A program made the position numbers and the translations under genes. This document shows, piece after piece, positions 9,003 through 18,071 of a DNA stretch of 64,000 nucleotides. Source of the DNA: Aliarcobacter lanthieri (GTDB lineage Bacteria; Campylobacterota; Campylobacteria; Campylobacterales; Arcobacteraceae). The stretch is from the NCBI RefSeq assembly GCF_013201625.1, contig NZ_CP053839.1, positions 1,054,001 to 1,118,000 on the forward strand. The letters are read 5' to 3'. Position 1 is the stretch's first letter, and each line of letters opens with the position of its first letter. The notes under the pieces were generated by a model. The model worked only from the letters and a program-made list of their open reading frames with translations, did no database searches and was not told the DNA's origin.

Positions 9003-9872
9003 CTATTTAAATCTATTTTTTATAAACTCTTTAAAGGTATTGAATAACAAGTTTTTAGCTTTTTCTTTGTTATATATTAAGTAAAATTCTCTTTTAAATT
9101 TTAAATTCTTTAAATCAATTTTATATAACTTTTTGGTTTCTATTTCTTTTTGAACTATGACTTTTGATAGAGCGGTTACTGTATCTTTATTGTTTAATAT
9201 AATAGTTTTTATTTCTTCAAAATCTTGTAATTCCATAAATATGTTTAATTCTTTTGATATTTCTCCTATATTATCAATAAATATTTCTCTTGTTCCACTA
9301 CCACTTTCTCTTAGAATCCACTTCTTTCTTATATTATCAATAAAGACTAGTTTTGCTTGTTGTTCATCACTTGTTACAACTATTAATTCATCATCTGCTA
9401 ATTTTTCTTTTACTAAACTATTATTTTGCGTATCTACTTCAATAAGTCCAATATCTAGTGTACCTTTTGATATTTTATCTATAATTTCAGTTGAATTTAT
9501 ATTTAAAATATCAAGTTTCACATCTTTATATTTTGATATAAAATCAAAATAAATATTTGGCATTATGTAGTTTGATATAGTTTTACTTGAAGCAATTTTT
9601 ATATTTCCTGCAAGTTTATTTTTTTGAAAAATATTTTGTGCATCAATTAGTGCTAGATAATGTAAAAATGTTTTCTCTTTAAAATATCTACCTTTCTCAT
9701 TCAAAATTAACTTTTTACCAACTCTATCAAAAAGTTGTTCATTTAGACTATTCTCAAGTGATTTTATAGCAAGTGAAATTGCTGATTGGCTTATGTTTAA
9801 TTCATTTGCTACTTGTGTAACTTGTGGATTTTCACTGAGTTTATAAAAAAAATTTAATTCTTTTAAAGTCAA
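9003..9872 (-). CDS. LysR-family regulator, probably of the divergent yeiH gene
   Basis: This 289-residue LysR protein has an N-terminal helix-turn-helix (QVTQVANELNISQSAISLAI) and a ligand-binding domain containing the GSGTREIFIDNI segment typical of the CysB/YeiE branch. YeiE/CysB-type regulators often control genes for sulfur compounds. It is divergent from the YeiH-type transporter at 9970, with a 97-base gap holding an AT-rich imperfect inverted repeat at about 9886-9924, a plausible LysR site. Confidence 0.9.
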   Translation of the reverse strand: MTLKELNFFYKLSENPQVTQVANELNISQSAISLAIKSLENSLNEQLFDRVGKKLILNEKGRYFKEKTFLHYLALIDAQNIFQKNKLAGNIKIASSKTISNYIMPNIYFDFISKYKDVKLDILNINSTEIIDKISKGTLDIGLIEVDTQNNSLVKEKLADDELIVVTSDEQQAKLVFIDNIRKKWILRESGSGTREIFIDNIGEISKELNIFMELQDFEEIKTIILNNKDTVTALSKVIVQKEIETKKLYKIDLKNLKFKREFYLIYNKEKAKNLLFNTFKEFIKNRFK

Positions 9873-9969
9873 TATTTCTCCTTATTAAAAATATATATTA
9901 TTATATTAAAAATAATATATTTTACAAATTAATTAAATAGGATTATACTTTCAAAAAAAGGAATATATT

Positions 9970-10989
9970 ATGAAAACTAATAAATCAGAAATTATAAATA
10001 CTATTTATGGAATATTGTTTGTAACAATTATTTCTTTATTTGCAACATTTATATCTAATATTGATTTATTTATTAAATTAGGTATAAGTCCTTTAATCAT
10101 TGGAATAATTTTAGGAATAATATATGCAAATATTTTAAAGAAAAGATTTAATCATATTAATAATGGAATAATTTTTTGTACAAAATATATTTTACGATTA
10201 GGAATTATTTTATATGGATTTAGACTTACATTTCAAAATTTATTTGAAGTAGGGCTTAATGGTATCTTTGTAGCTTTTTTTATAGTTTTATTTACTTTTG
10301 TCTTTGGATATATTATTGGAACAAAAATATTAAAAATGGATACAGAACTTACTATTTTATGTAGTGCTGGAAGTTCTATTTGTGGTGCAGCAGCAGTAAT
10401 GGCAACTTCAAGTGTTTTGAAAAATGAAGCATATAAAAGTGCGATTGCTGTATCTTTTGTAGTAATTTTTGGAACTATTGGAATGTTTTTATATCCATTT
10501 TTACAAAAAATGGGAGTTCTTGGTTTTACAAGTAGTGAAGCTGGTATTTATTTTGGTGCAATATTACATGAAGTAGCACATGTTGTAGGAGCTAGTAATA
10601 CTTTAGGTGATGTAGTTTCAAATAATGCAATTATTGAAAAGATGATAAGAGTTATATTTTTAGTTCCTTTTTTAATATTTTTATCTCTATGGCTTTTAAA
10701 AATAAATTTTCATAATAAAAAAGAAAAATCAAAAATTGTAATTCCTTGGTTTGCTATATTTTTTATTTTGCTTATTGGTTTTAACTCTTTAGATTTATTA
10801 GATAAAAATATAGTAGAAACTATAAATTTTATAGATACATTTGCATTGACTATGGCAATGAGTGCTTTAGGAATGGAAACAAGTTTTGATAAATTTAGAA
10901 ATATTGGAATAAAGCCTTTTATATTATCATTTATATTATTTATTTGGTTAAGTATTTTTGGATTTTTTTTAATTAAACTATTATTTTAA
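9970..10989 (+). CDS. YeiH/YadS-type putative sulfate exporter (UPF0324)
   Basis: This 339-residue inner-membrane protein has about ten helices. Family signatures are LGIILYGFRLTFQNL, the CSAGSSICGAAAVMATSSVL re-entrant-like region, GAILHEVAHVVGAS and ALTMAMSALGMETSF. The UPF0324/PSE family includes TauZ-type proteins thought to export sulfite or sulfate released from organosulfur compounds. The closeness of a LysR regulator and, 800 bases on, of the ferritin-like/ACAD/PhnD operon would fit organosulfur use, but that is inference. ATG 9970 follows AAAAAAAGGAATAT. Confidence 0.9.
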   Translation: MKTNKSEIINTIYGILFVTIISLFATFISNIDLFIKLGISPLIIGIILGIIYANILKKRFNHINNGIIFCTKYILRLGIILYGFRLTFQNLFEVGLNGIFVAFFIVLFTFVFGYIIGTKILKMDTELTILCSAGSSICGAAAVMATSSVLKNEAYKSAIAVSFVVIFGTIGMFLYPFLQKMGVLGFTSSEAGIYFGAILHEVAHVVGASNTLGDVVSNNAIIEKMIRVIFLVPFLIFLSLWLLKINFHNKKEKSKIVIPWFAIFFILLIGFNSLDLLDKNIVETINFIDTFALTMAMSALGMETSFDKFRNIGIKPFILSFILFIWLSIFGFFLIKLLF

Positions 10990-11058
10990 ATATAATTTCT
11001 AATATTGATATTAATATAATGTTATAATAAAAAATAGATTAAAATTAAGGTAAAGATA

Positions 11059-11760
11059 ATGATAAATAATAAAGTTAAGATTAGTATATTTTTAGGTATT
11101 ATTGCTGCTTTATGTTGGACAATTGCAGATATACTTTTAGTAGGATTTGTTCCAAATATTGAATTATATAGTTCTTTTATAGATAAACTTCCAGAGAATT
11201 TTAACTCAAATTTAGCAATTTTAATGTTAGATGGTTCTCCAAATAGATTAATGTGGGGAGTTTATTTTGCAACATTTAGTGTATTTTTGTATTTATTGTC
11301 TGTTTATGGAATTAAAGAGTTATTAGTAAAAAATATATTAAGTAAAATTGTAGTTTTATCGTTATTTATAGGATATGCAACTTCACCTGTTGGACATACC
11401 GGTTTTGCATATATTGGATTATTATCACAAAATATGCAAGCCAATAATACTGAAGTTATATCAGCACAAATAAATTTATTTGAACAATTTGAACAACTAT
11501 TAAATGTTCATTGGGTTATTTCTGTATTCTTTAGTGCATTGGGATGGTTATTATTACAAATACAAATTTTGTCAAAACAAACTATTCTTAATAGATGGAT
11601 TATTTTAGTAAACCCAATAATAATTGCACCTTTAATAGCTATTATTTGTTCTTTATTTCCTACAAATAATATTGCTGTTCTGTTTGGTTGTGCATCTTTA
11701 AATATATCTCAATTAGTATTTTTCTTTGTTGTATTTATAGTGCTAAATAAAAGGTATTAA
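11059..11760 (+). CDS. Multi-pass membrane protein of unknown function (DUF6796-like)
   Basis: This 233-residue protein has six to seven hydrophobic helices. A possible signature is the N-terminal GIIAALCWTIADILLVGFVP with the following loop containing LDGSPNRLMWGVYFATF. It resembles small uncharacterised membrane proteins annotated as DUF6796. No catalytic or transport motif is clear. A strong terminator follows. Confidence 0.65.
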   Translation: MINNKVKISIFLGIIAALCWTIADILLVGFVPNIELYSSFIDKLPENFNSNLAILMLDGSPNRLMWGVYFATFSVFLYLLSVYGIKELLVKNILSKIVVLSLFIGYATSPVGHTGFAYIGLLSQNMQANNTEVISAQINLFEQFEQLLNVHWVISVFFSALGWLLLQIQILSKQTILNRWIILVNPIIIAPLIAIICSLFPTNNIAVLFGCASLNISQLVFFFVVFIVLNKRY

Positions 11761-11768
11761 GTTAGAAT

Positions 11769-11797
11769 AAAAAAGGTATCTTTTTAGATACCTTTTT
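11769..11797. terminator. Bidirectional terminator
   Basis: AAAAAAGGTATC and GATACCTTTTT form an 11-bp stem between the convergent membrane-protein gene and the PhnD-like gene. Its right arm reaches into the stop codon of the latter. Confidence 0.85.
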
Positions 11798-12629
11798 ACC
11801 AATTATTTTTTATTAAATCCTGTTCTTTCATAGCTTGAGTTAAAATATCGTACCCTTTTAATTCTTCTTGAGTTGTAACTACCCATTTATTTAAACCTTC
11901 AAGCTGCATCATTTTTTTAATTATTTGGTCATTTGGATCTTGTTTTAAAAGCATATCTACAAAAGTTTTTTTGATATTTTCATCTAAACTTTCTAATACT
12001 GTAAAATTACAATGGCAATAACCCTCGCTTGTATAAAAAGACTCTATTTCACCTGCTGGAAAGAGTCCTTCTTCAAGTATTCTAACCCATGTGCTAATAC
12101 CAATTGCACCAGCATCAAGTTTTCCATTCTTTATATCTTCAAGAACATCAAATTCACTTCTTCCTGTATCTCCATGTTTCCCTAAATCAGAGTTATATCT
12201 AATTAGTTCAATATCTTTAATATTTTCACCTAATTCATTTTGTAAATATTTTAAAGGTAAAATTGCTGCTTGTGCAGAATCTACACTTCCCAGTCCAAAT
12301 TTTTTTCCTTTTAAATCTTGAATAGATTTTATATCACTTTTTGACTTTGCAATGAATACTGATTTAAAATCAATATCTGTATCTCTCATTAAAAGTGCTT
12401 GTGCTTTATGATTACTAAGTTTATAGGTTCTAACCCATGCAACATTTGTATTCCAAGCAATATCAATTTTTCCACTTAATAAATATTCAATTTGTGCTTC
12501 ATAGTTTGAAAAAAGCATATAATCAAGTCTTACACCATTATCATTAAAATAATCTCTTATAATATCCCAAATTGTTACTATTTTTGGGTCATAAGCAACT
12601 GAACCTACAACTATTGGTTTTTTACTCAT
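11796..12629 (-). CDS. PhnD-like phosphate/phosphonate-type binding protein without signal peptide
   Basis: This 277-residue protein has the fold markers of PhnD-type periplasmic binding proteins: VVGSVAYDPKIV at the start, NYEAQIEYLLSGKIDIAWNT, DLKGKKFGLGSVDSAQAAIL and DAGAIGISTW. Unlike secreted PhnD it starts MSKKPIVVG with no signal peptide, so it is probably cytoplasmic, acting as a ligand sensor or carrier. Its start is well supported by AAGGAGATAAA before ATG. It is the third gene of an operon with an acyl-CoA dehydrogenase-like enzyme (9 bases upstream) and a diiron protein. No cognate ABC permease or ATPase is nearby, which argues against simple uptake. Confidence 0.8.
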   Translation of the reverse strand: MSKKPIVVGSVAYDPKIVTIWDIIRDYFNDNGVRLDYMLFSNYEAQIEYLLSGKIDIAWNTNVAWVRTYKLSNHKAQALLMRDTDIDFKSVFIAKSKSDIKSIQDLKGKKFGLGSVDSAQAAILPLKYLQNELGENIKDIELIRYNSDLGKHGDTGRSEFDVLEDIKNGKLDAGAIGISTWVRILEEGLFPAGEIESFYTSEGYCHCNFTVLESLDENIKKTFVDMLLKQDPNDQIIKKMMQLEGLNKWVVTTQEELKGYDILTQAMKEQDLIKNNW

Positions 12630-12638
12630 TTTATCTCC

Positions 12639-13766
12639 TTAAATTATTTCTTGGTTTGTTAAAGCTTTTCCAAGCCATGTAGTAAGAACATCAGTGCTTG
12701 GTGCCATAACTTGTGCTGCTAGAGAATCTCTTAAAAGTCGCTCTATAGTTAATCTTTTTGCATAAGCTGTCCCTCCACCAATCTTCATAGCTTTTGTACA
12801 AACATCAACTGCAATTTCAGAAGCATTCAATCTTGCTGCAATTACATTTGCTAATGCTGCTGGATCTGCTTCAATTACACTTTTAGAAGCACTAAGAGTA
12901 AAAAACTTTGCACTTGTTGATTTTGTATAAATATCAGCTAAATGATTTTGAACTGTTGGAATATTACAAAGTGCAGAATTATCACTATATTTTCTATTCA
13001 TTGAATATTCAATAATTGTGTTACAAGCATTTATAGCAACTCCACTATAAACTGCAGCTAATCCTATAATAAAAAATGGACCAACTGTATTCATAATTTG
13101 ATCTAATCCAGTTCCTGAAGTTCCAATTCTATATTTTTCATCTATTTTTACATTATTTAATATCATTGGACAAGAAGCATTTCCCTTCATTCCAAGTCCA
13201 TTCCAAGCAGAGTGTTCAAAACTAACTCCTGCTAATTCTTTTGAAACTATCCAGTTATCTAAACCAATATTATCAAAAGAGTTAGCATCAATTAAATAAT
13301 AATCAGCATATTCTGCTGAAGTTACAAAGCTTTTTCTTCCATTCATAAATAAAGTTTGTTCATCTTTTGTAACTTTAATTTCTGGAATATAAAAGTGAGT
13401 TCCTGTACCACTTTCACTATATGCTAAAGCTAACATTACTTCACCATTTGCAATTTTTGGTAAAATCTCTTTTTTTAATTCATCACTTCCATGAGTTGCT
13501 AAGCAATTTGTAGCAACATTATGCATCATATAACATAAAGCAGTTGTTGCACAATAGTTTGCAAAAGCTAAAATAGTTTGCGTATGTTCGTAAAATCCAA
13601 GTCCCATTCCACCAAACTCTTTTGGTACTAATAAACCAGTTAATTTTTTATTTTTTATTGCTTTAAAACTATCAACTGGAAATTTTGATTCATCATCAAT
13701 CTCTTTTGTATATGGTGCTATATTTTGCTTTGCAAACTCTAGCATTTCATTATATAAATTTGACAT
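12639..13766 (-). CDS. Acyl-CoA dehydrogenase family flavoprotein
   Basis: This 375-residue protein has the three-part acyl-CoA dehydrogenase fold. Visible pieces are the N-terminal helical FPVDSFKAIKNKKLTGLLVP, the FAD-binding ALAYSESGTGTHFYIPEIKV region, WNGLGMKGNASCPMILNNV, and a C-terminal helical domain with KAMKIGGGTAYAKRLTIERL and LRDSLAAQVMAPSTDVL. Families of this fold also include flavin monooxygenases that cleave sulfur compounds (SfnC/DszC-like). The operon with a diiron protein, rather than with beta-oxidation genes, favours a specialised substrate. The neighbours on both sides are 9 to 12 bases away. Confidence 0.85.
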   Translation of the reverse strand: MSNLYNEMLEFAKQNIAPYTKEIDDESKFPVDSFKAIKNKKLTGLLVPKEFGGMGLGFYEHTQTILAFANYCATTALCYMMHNVATNCLATHGSDELKKEILPKIANGEVMLALAYSESGTGTHFYIPEIKVTKDEQTLFMNGRKSFVTSAEYADYYLIDANSFDNIGLDNWIVSKELAGVSFEHSAWNGLGMKGNASCPMILNNVKIDEKYRIGTSGTGLDQIMNTVGPFFIIGLAAVYSGVAINACNTIIEYSMNRKYSDNSALCNIPTVQNHLADIYTKSTSAKFFTLSASKSVIEADPAALANVIAARLNASEIAVDVCTKAMKIGGGTAYAKRLTIERLLRDSLAAQVMAPSTDVLTTWLGKALTNQEII

Positions 13767-13778
13767 TATCTATTCCTA

Positions 13779-15029
13779 TTACATAAAATTTGGTGTGTGT
13801 GCTTTGGAAATATCATTTGCTAAATCTTCATCTATACCTATATTTACCAATCTTTTTACTCTATTTTCATTCATCTTTTCTTTTAACTCTTCAACTAAAT
13901 CAAACCCTTTTTTATATGCATTTGGTTCATCACTTCCACTAGCTAATATTGCTAAAGCTTCAAGTAGCATAGATGATTCTCCATTTATTTCATCCATAAA
14001 CTCTTTTCTTTTAAATGCAGTGTTTTTTAGAGCATTAATTCTTTTTGGATTTTGTTCTATAGCAGATTTTACATGTTCAATTCCATAAGAAACATGTCTC
14101 ATTTCATCTCTTTTAGCAAGCCTTATAATTTTTTTTGTTGCATCATCTGGCATATATTTTTCTAAAAAGCTTAATAAATCTACAAAAGTTCCTTCTCCCA
14201 TAACATGAAGTAAAAAAGAACTTTTTATATAATCATCTTCTTTGAATAGTGAAAAAAGTGACCGTTGTGTAACTTCACTAGAGTATTGAAAACCTCCACC
14301 ATTAGCATTTGCTCTTTTTGTAAAAACTTCTATATGTCTTGCTTCATCATTCATTAGTGATGATAAGAATAACGGAACTTCCATATAATATGGATTTATT
14401 TTACTTATAAATTTTGCAGGAATATATAAAGCAGAAAATTCATTTTCAACTAAATAAGTCATAATCTGACAAATAGCTTTTTCTAAAATAGGATTTAATT
14501 CTGGAATTTCATTCCAAGGAATATCTGTTGTAGCATTCCATTGTAAATTTTTACCTTCTTCATATAGAATTGACACAGGATTTGACCACACTTGTTCTTT
14601 ATATGAAAGTTCAAAATCATAAATTGGACTATTCTCTTCAACTATAATTCCCCTCGTAAGAAGTCCATTGTTATGTGGTGCAATATCAAGTATCTCTTCA
14701 CTTAAATTCAAATCTTTTAATTTTGGATTTGAAGTATCTATACCTTGCATTTTTTTATTCCAAGAAGCTTTTTTAGAGAAACTATTAGGTTTAATTTTTT
14801 GTATTTTATACGAGTATTGTTGTTTTAGATTTTCTCTTCCTAAATATAGATGACCTCTTAAGTTTGCCCATCCACGAAGTTCAGTTTCAATATTTGCTTT
14901 TTGTGAAACAATTTCAATTATTTCATAGGAATTTGCAAGTAAAAATGTATTTTCAAGTTTTAAGAATAAAGCTTTTGATGGTGGTAATTCGCCTGTAAAT
15001 ATAGATATACAGTGTTTTAGGTTATTCAA
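13779..15029 (-). CDS. Ferritin-like diiron protein with an N-terminal TusA-like segment
   Basis: This protein of about 416 residues heads a three-gene operon. The C-terminal two-thirds is a ferritin-like four-helix bundle with two metal-ligand motifs, NDEARHIEVF and KRDEMRHVSYGIEH, plus other acidic helices (VENEFSALYIPAKF). That pattern suggests a diiron oxygenase or oxidase. The first ~95 residues resemble the TusA/SirA sulfur-carrier fold (a KHCISIF segment, then IVSQKANIETELRGWANLRG, which matches the end of TusA-like domains), but the usual Cys-Pro-x-Pro motif is absent. TTG 15029 is preferred because GGAG lies six bases before it. A TTG at 15041 in the same frame lacks a site. The exact reaction is unknown. 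Confidence 0.7.
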   Translation of the reverse strand: MNNLKHCISIFTGELPPSKALFLKLENTFLLANSYEIIEIVSQKANIETELRGWANLRGHLYLGRENLKQQYSYKIQKIKPNSFSKKASWNKKMQGIDTSNPKLKDLNLSEEILDIAPHNNGLLTRGIIVEENSPIYDFELSYKEQVWSNPVSILYEEGKNLQWNATTDIPWNEIPELNPILEKAICQIMTYLVENEFSALYIPAKFISKINPYYMEVPLFLSSLMNDEARHIEVFTKRANANGGGFQYSSEVTQRSLFSLFKEDDYIKSSFLLHVMGEGTFVDLLSFLEKYMPDDATKKIIRLAKRDEMRHVSYGIEHVKSAIEQNPKRINALKNTAFKRKEFMDEINGESSMLLEALAILASGSDEPNAYKKGFDLVEELKEKMNENRVKRLVNIGIDEDLANDISKAHTPNFM

Positions 15030-15099
15030 ATGAATCTCCAAAATTATCTTTTTTATTAATTTTGTCCATTCATTAAATTTAAAAAAATTAATGTGTGGA

Positions 15100-15124
15100 A
15101 TATCAACCTGATATCTTAGGTCAA
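15100..15124 (-). promoter_or_regulatory. Promoter with palindromic operator between -35 and -10
   Basis: On the minus strand TTGACC (15124-15119) is followed 16 bases on by TATTCC, a plausible -35/-10 pair for the ferritin-like operon. The spacer holds a perfect ATATCA-GGT-TGATAT inverted repeat (15100-15114). A repressor bound there would block transcription directly. Confidence 0.45.
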
Positions 15125-15164
15125 TATTCTAACACAAAGAGATAAAAAAGTAACTAAATATTAT

Positions 15165-15893
15165 TTATTTTACTTCAATTCCATATCTATTTAGTAGTTC
15201 AACCCAAATAACGCTATTTCCATTTTTATCAAATAATGCTGGAGTTCCTTGAACATTTAAAGTTTGTCCTATATTTATATGTTCTATAAGTTTAGTCTCT
15301 AATTTTTTGAGCTCATTTTTTGAATATTTTGCATTTTTAACTTTACTTAAATCATCTCCAATATTAAACTCAAACATAGCATCTATTTTTTCTTGAGTTG
15401 TTTTTTGACTTAAAATGTATAAAGATAAATCTTTAGCATTTTCATGAAAGTCTAGAGGATAAAAAAATACTTTTATCTTTATTTTATCTTTTATTTGTGG
15501 TAAATAAGATTCAAACTTTTTACAGTACATACATTCTGGATCTGTAAATAAAATAAATTCTTCTTTTCCATTTCCATATACAAAAGCCTCTTTATCTTTT
15601 GTAATAGATAAATCTACAGGAATAGCTAATTGAGAACCTGTTTTAGCATTGATAACTGCACCAGAGATTACGTAGTTTTTATCTTTTGTTAAAAATATTT
15701 CATCTTTTTGACCTTTTACTTGGATACTTAAGATATATAAATCTCCAGCATCAAAAGCTTTTAAAACTTTTATATCATTTCTTTTTAAAAGTTCTAGTTG
15801 TTCTATTTTTGATATTTCAGTTTTTGAAATCTCTTTTAGATTCGCAAACATTAAACTTGATAATAATAAACAAGCTACCAAAATTTTATACAT
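15165..15893 (-). CDS. DsbC/DsbG-like periplasmic thiol-disulfide protein
   Basis: This 242-residue protein has a signal peptide (MYKILVACLLLSSLMFANLK). It has an N-terminal dimerisation-like region and a thioredoxin-fold domain with the CxxC active site in FTDPECMYCKKFESYL. The cis-Pro loop is present as NVQGTPALFDKNGN. The arrangement matches DsbC/DsbG disulfide isomerases or reductases of the periplasm, which shuffle or reduce protein disulfides. It is a single-gene unit. In Campylobacterota such genes often serve cytochrome c or exported-protein maturation. Confidence 0.85.
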   Translation of the reverse strand: MYKILVACLLLSSLMFANLKEISKTEISKIEQLELLKRNDIKVLKAFDAGDLYILSIQVKGQKDEIFLTKDKNYVISGAVINAKTGSQLAIPVDLSITKDKEAFVYGNGKEEFILFTDPECMYCKKFESYLPQIKDKIKIKVFFYPLDFHENAKDLSLYILSQKTTQEKIDAMFEFNIGDDLSKVKNAKYSKNELKKLETKLIEHINIGQTLNVQGTPALFDKNGNSVIWVELLNRYGIEVK

Positions 15894-15943
15894 AAAACAT
15901 CCTTTTGAATTTTTGTCGTATTGTATCTATTTTAGATTAAAAA

Positions 15944-15968
15944 ATGTAAAGTTTTATAAACTTTACAT
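15944..15968. terminator. Terminator of the AEC transporter gene
   Basis: An 11-bp perfect stem (ATGTAAAGTTT, loop TAT, AAACTTTACAT) overlaps the end of the leftward AEC gene and is followed by T-rich sequence on the minus strand. Confidence 0.8.
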
Positions 15969-16865
15969 TATAAGAATATTGAATATATAAGTTGTGGCAA
16001 AAGATATTATTATTCCGTAACCAACAATTGCTGAACTTAGTCTTGGTGCAAGTCCAGCCATAGCAGCTATTGCCCCAGCAGTTATCATAGGAGCCATTCC
16101 TGCTTCAAGTATTGATACTGTAGAAGCTAGATTGTTCCATCCGAATATTTTACAGATAACAATAGCAATTAATGGAGCAATAATAAGTTTAATAACTAAA
16201 GCAACACTAAAAGGTTTTATATCTTCTCTTGGTAATTTTAATTGTAGTTGAAGACCAGCTGCAACAAGTGCTAAAGGTACAGTTGTAATTGCAAAAATTT
16301 CTAATACTTTTGTAATCGCTGGATGGAATTCAACTCCTACTAGAAATAAAGCAATAATAAGACATAAAAATGGTGGGAACGTTAAAACTTTAAAAGTTAT
16401 TAATTTAAAAGTTATTCTTGTCTTACTTGTATATAATGAAACAATAAAAGTTCCATATATTGCAAAAGCCAAGAATGTTCCTAATTGATCATATACAAGT
16501 ATATATGGCATAAATTCTTGGCCAGGTAAATATGTTTGTAGTAGAGGAATTCCTAAAAATGAGCTGTTTGTTAAAACAGCAACAAGCATTAATGCTCCTG
16601 TTATCTCTTTACTAAAGTTAAATATTTTTGATAAGAAAAGTATTAAAAAGGCACTTAGTGTCATTACAATCCATGCGATAATTGCTGGAATCATTAAATC
16701 TAGAGAGAAATGCATTTTGGGAATTTGCAAAAGGACAATAGCTGGATATGAAACATATAATACAAATTGGTTTAAAGCAACAGAACCATCTCTTTGCATT
16801 ATTCCAAAACGATTTAATATATATCCTAAAAAAAGTGCTACTAAGATTAAAACTATATTTTCCAT
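15963..16865 (-). CDS. AEC-family transporter (auxin efflux carrier fold)
   Basis: This 300-residue inner-membrane protein has about ten helices. AEC family traits are FLGYILNRFGIMQRDG and LNQFVLYVSYPAIVLLQIP in the first half, FLGIPLLQTYLPGQEFMPY in the middle and the GMAPMITAGAIAAMAGLAP repeat at the C-terminus. Bacterial members export or import organic anions such as malate or malonate. The substrate here is not determined. It is monocistronic with its own terminator. Confidence 0.9.
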   Translation of the reverse strand: MENIVLILVALFLGYILNRFGIMQRDGSVALNQFVLYVSYPAIVLLQIPKMHFSLDLMIPAIIAWIVMTLSAFLILFLSKIFNFSKEITGALMLVAVLTNSSFLGIPLLQTYLPGQEFMPYILVYDQLGTFLAFAIYGTFIVSLYTSKTRITFKLITFKVLTFPPFLCLIIALFLVGVEFHPAITKVLEIFAITTVPLALVAAGLQLQLKLPREDIKPFSVALVIKLIIAPLIAIVICKIFGWNNLASTVSILEAGMAPMITAGAIAAMAGLAPRLSSAIVGYGIIISFATTYIFNILIM

Positions 16866-16971
16866 AAAAAACCTTTTAATATATATGACGAAACTTTAAC
16901 ATAAAAAAAATTAATTAAAATAATTAAAGTAAAAAATTTTTTACGAAAAAAAGTATAAAATTATAATAGTA

Positions 16972-17343
16972 TTATTTATAGAAATTATTTGCACAAGAGT
17001 TTTCACAAGTTACTTCTCCAAACTCTTTTACATAATCAATTCCCCATTCATACATATTTTCTAAAACAGGACGTAATTTTTCTCCACTAGAAGTTAGACT
17101 ATATATAACTTTTGGTGGAACTTCAGCATACACCTCTCTATGAATAATCTTTTTTTCTTCTAGCTCTTTTAATTTAATTGTTAGAGTTTTTTGTGTTATT
17201 TCACATATGTCTTCATGTAACTCTTTAAATCTTTTTTGACCATCAAGTAAGTGCCAAATAATGGCTAGTTTCCATCTATCATTAAAAATATCAAGTGTTA
17301 CTGCAACACTACATTTATATTCTTTATTATTTATACAATACAT
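16972..17343 (-). CDS. HxlR-family winged-helix regulator
   Basis: This 123-residue regulator shows the HxlR core: CSVAVTLDIFNDRWKLAIIW, HLLDGQKRFKELHEDICEIT, QKTLTIKLKELEEKKIIHRE and VPPKVIYSLTSSGEKL. A Cys at position 10 and others near the C-terminus (CENSC) could sense redox or electrophiles, as in related HypR/YodB proteins. It is divergent from the oxidoreductase-nitroreductase pair at 17475-18707, which it probably represses. AAAGG lies before ATG 17343. Confidence 0.92.
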   Translation of the reverse strand: MYCINNKEYKCSVAVTLDIFNDRWKLAIIWHLLDGQKRFKELHEDICEITQKTLTIKLKELEEKKIIHREVYAEVPPKVIYSLTSSGEKLRPVLENMYEWGIDYVKEFGEVTCENSCANNFYK

Positions 17344-17474
17344 ATTTTACCTTTAAATTCATATTATCATTATATCAAAAAATAAATAAATTTCCATTAC
17401 TTACCTAAAGTAAAGTAAGAGAAAATTAAGTTTATGGAATATATAATTTTAAATAATTTTATAAGGAGAAATAG

Positions 17475-18053
17475 ATGAAGAAAGTTTTAATTTTAAATGG
17501 ACATCAGTATTATGATATCGTTGCTCGTGGTGAACTAACACAAAAAATAATAGATAAGGCAACACAATTTTTTATCAATAATGGTTTTGAAGTAAAACAT
17601 ACAGATATTGATAAAGGATATAAAGTAGAAGATGAGATTGAAAAACTTATTTGGGCAGATTATGTTTTATTTCAATATCCTGTATATTGGATGGGTGTTC
17701 CTTGGATTGCAAAAAAATATTTTGATGAAGTTTTAACTCAAGGAAAGCATTATAAAAATGATGGTCGAAGTAGAGATGATATTTCAAAAACTTATGGAAG
17801 TGGAGGTTTACTAAAAGGAGAGTATATGTTAAGTCTAACTTACAATTGTCCAAAGAGTGAATTCAATAATAAAGAAGGTTTTTTTGATGGTTTATCTTTA
17901 GATGAAGCAAATATTGCTGCTCATAAAACTTTCCAATTTTGTGGGTTAACTCCACTTAAAACATATTCTATTCATGATATTTTTAAAGGAGATATGGATT
18001 TAAACAAAGAGTTAGTACAATTTGAAAATACTCTAAAAGAGAATTTTCTATAA
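17475..18053 (+). CDS. NAD(P)H-dependent flavin oxidoreductase (MdaB/NQO-like)
   Basis: This is a 192-residue flavodoxin-like-fold quinone reductase. It starts KKVLILNGHQ, with the phosphate-binding loop, followed by ADYVLFQYPVYWMGVPWIAK, a family signature for MdaB/YabF-type proteins, and KKYFDEVLTQGKHY. The family carries out two-electron reduction of quinones, avoiding semiquinone radicals. AAGGAG precedes ATG 17475. A nitroreductase gene follows after 18 bases, and the divergent HxlR gene is the likely regulator. Confidence 0.9.
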   Translation: MKKVLILNGHQYYDIVARGELTQKIIDKATQFFINNGFEVKHTDIDKGYKVEDEIEKLIWADYVLFQYPVYWMGVPWIAKKYFDEVLTQGKHYKNDGRSRDDISKTYGSGGLLKGEYMLSLTYNCPKSEFNNKEGFFDGLSLDEANIAAHKTFQFCGLTPLKTYSIHDIFKGDMDLNKELVQFENTLKENFL

Positions 18054-18071
18054 AAAATCAAGGAGGATAAT

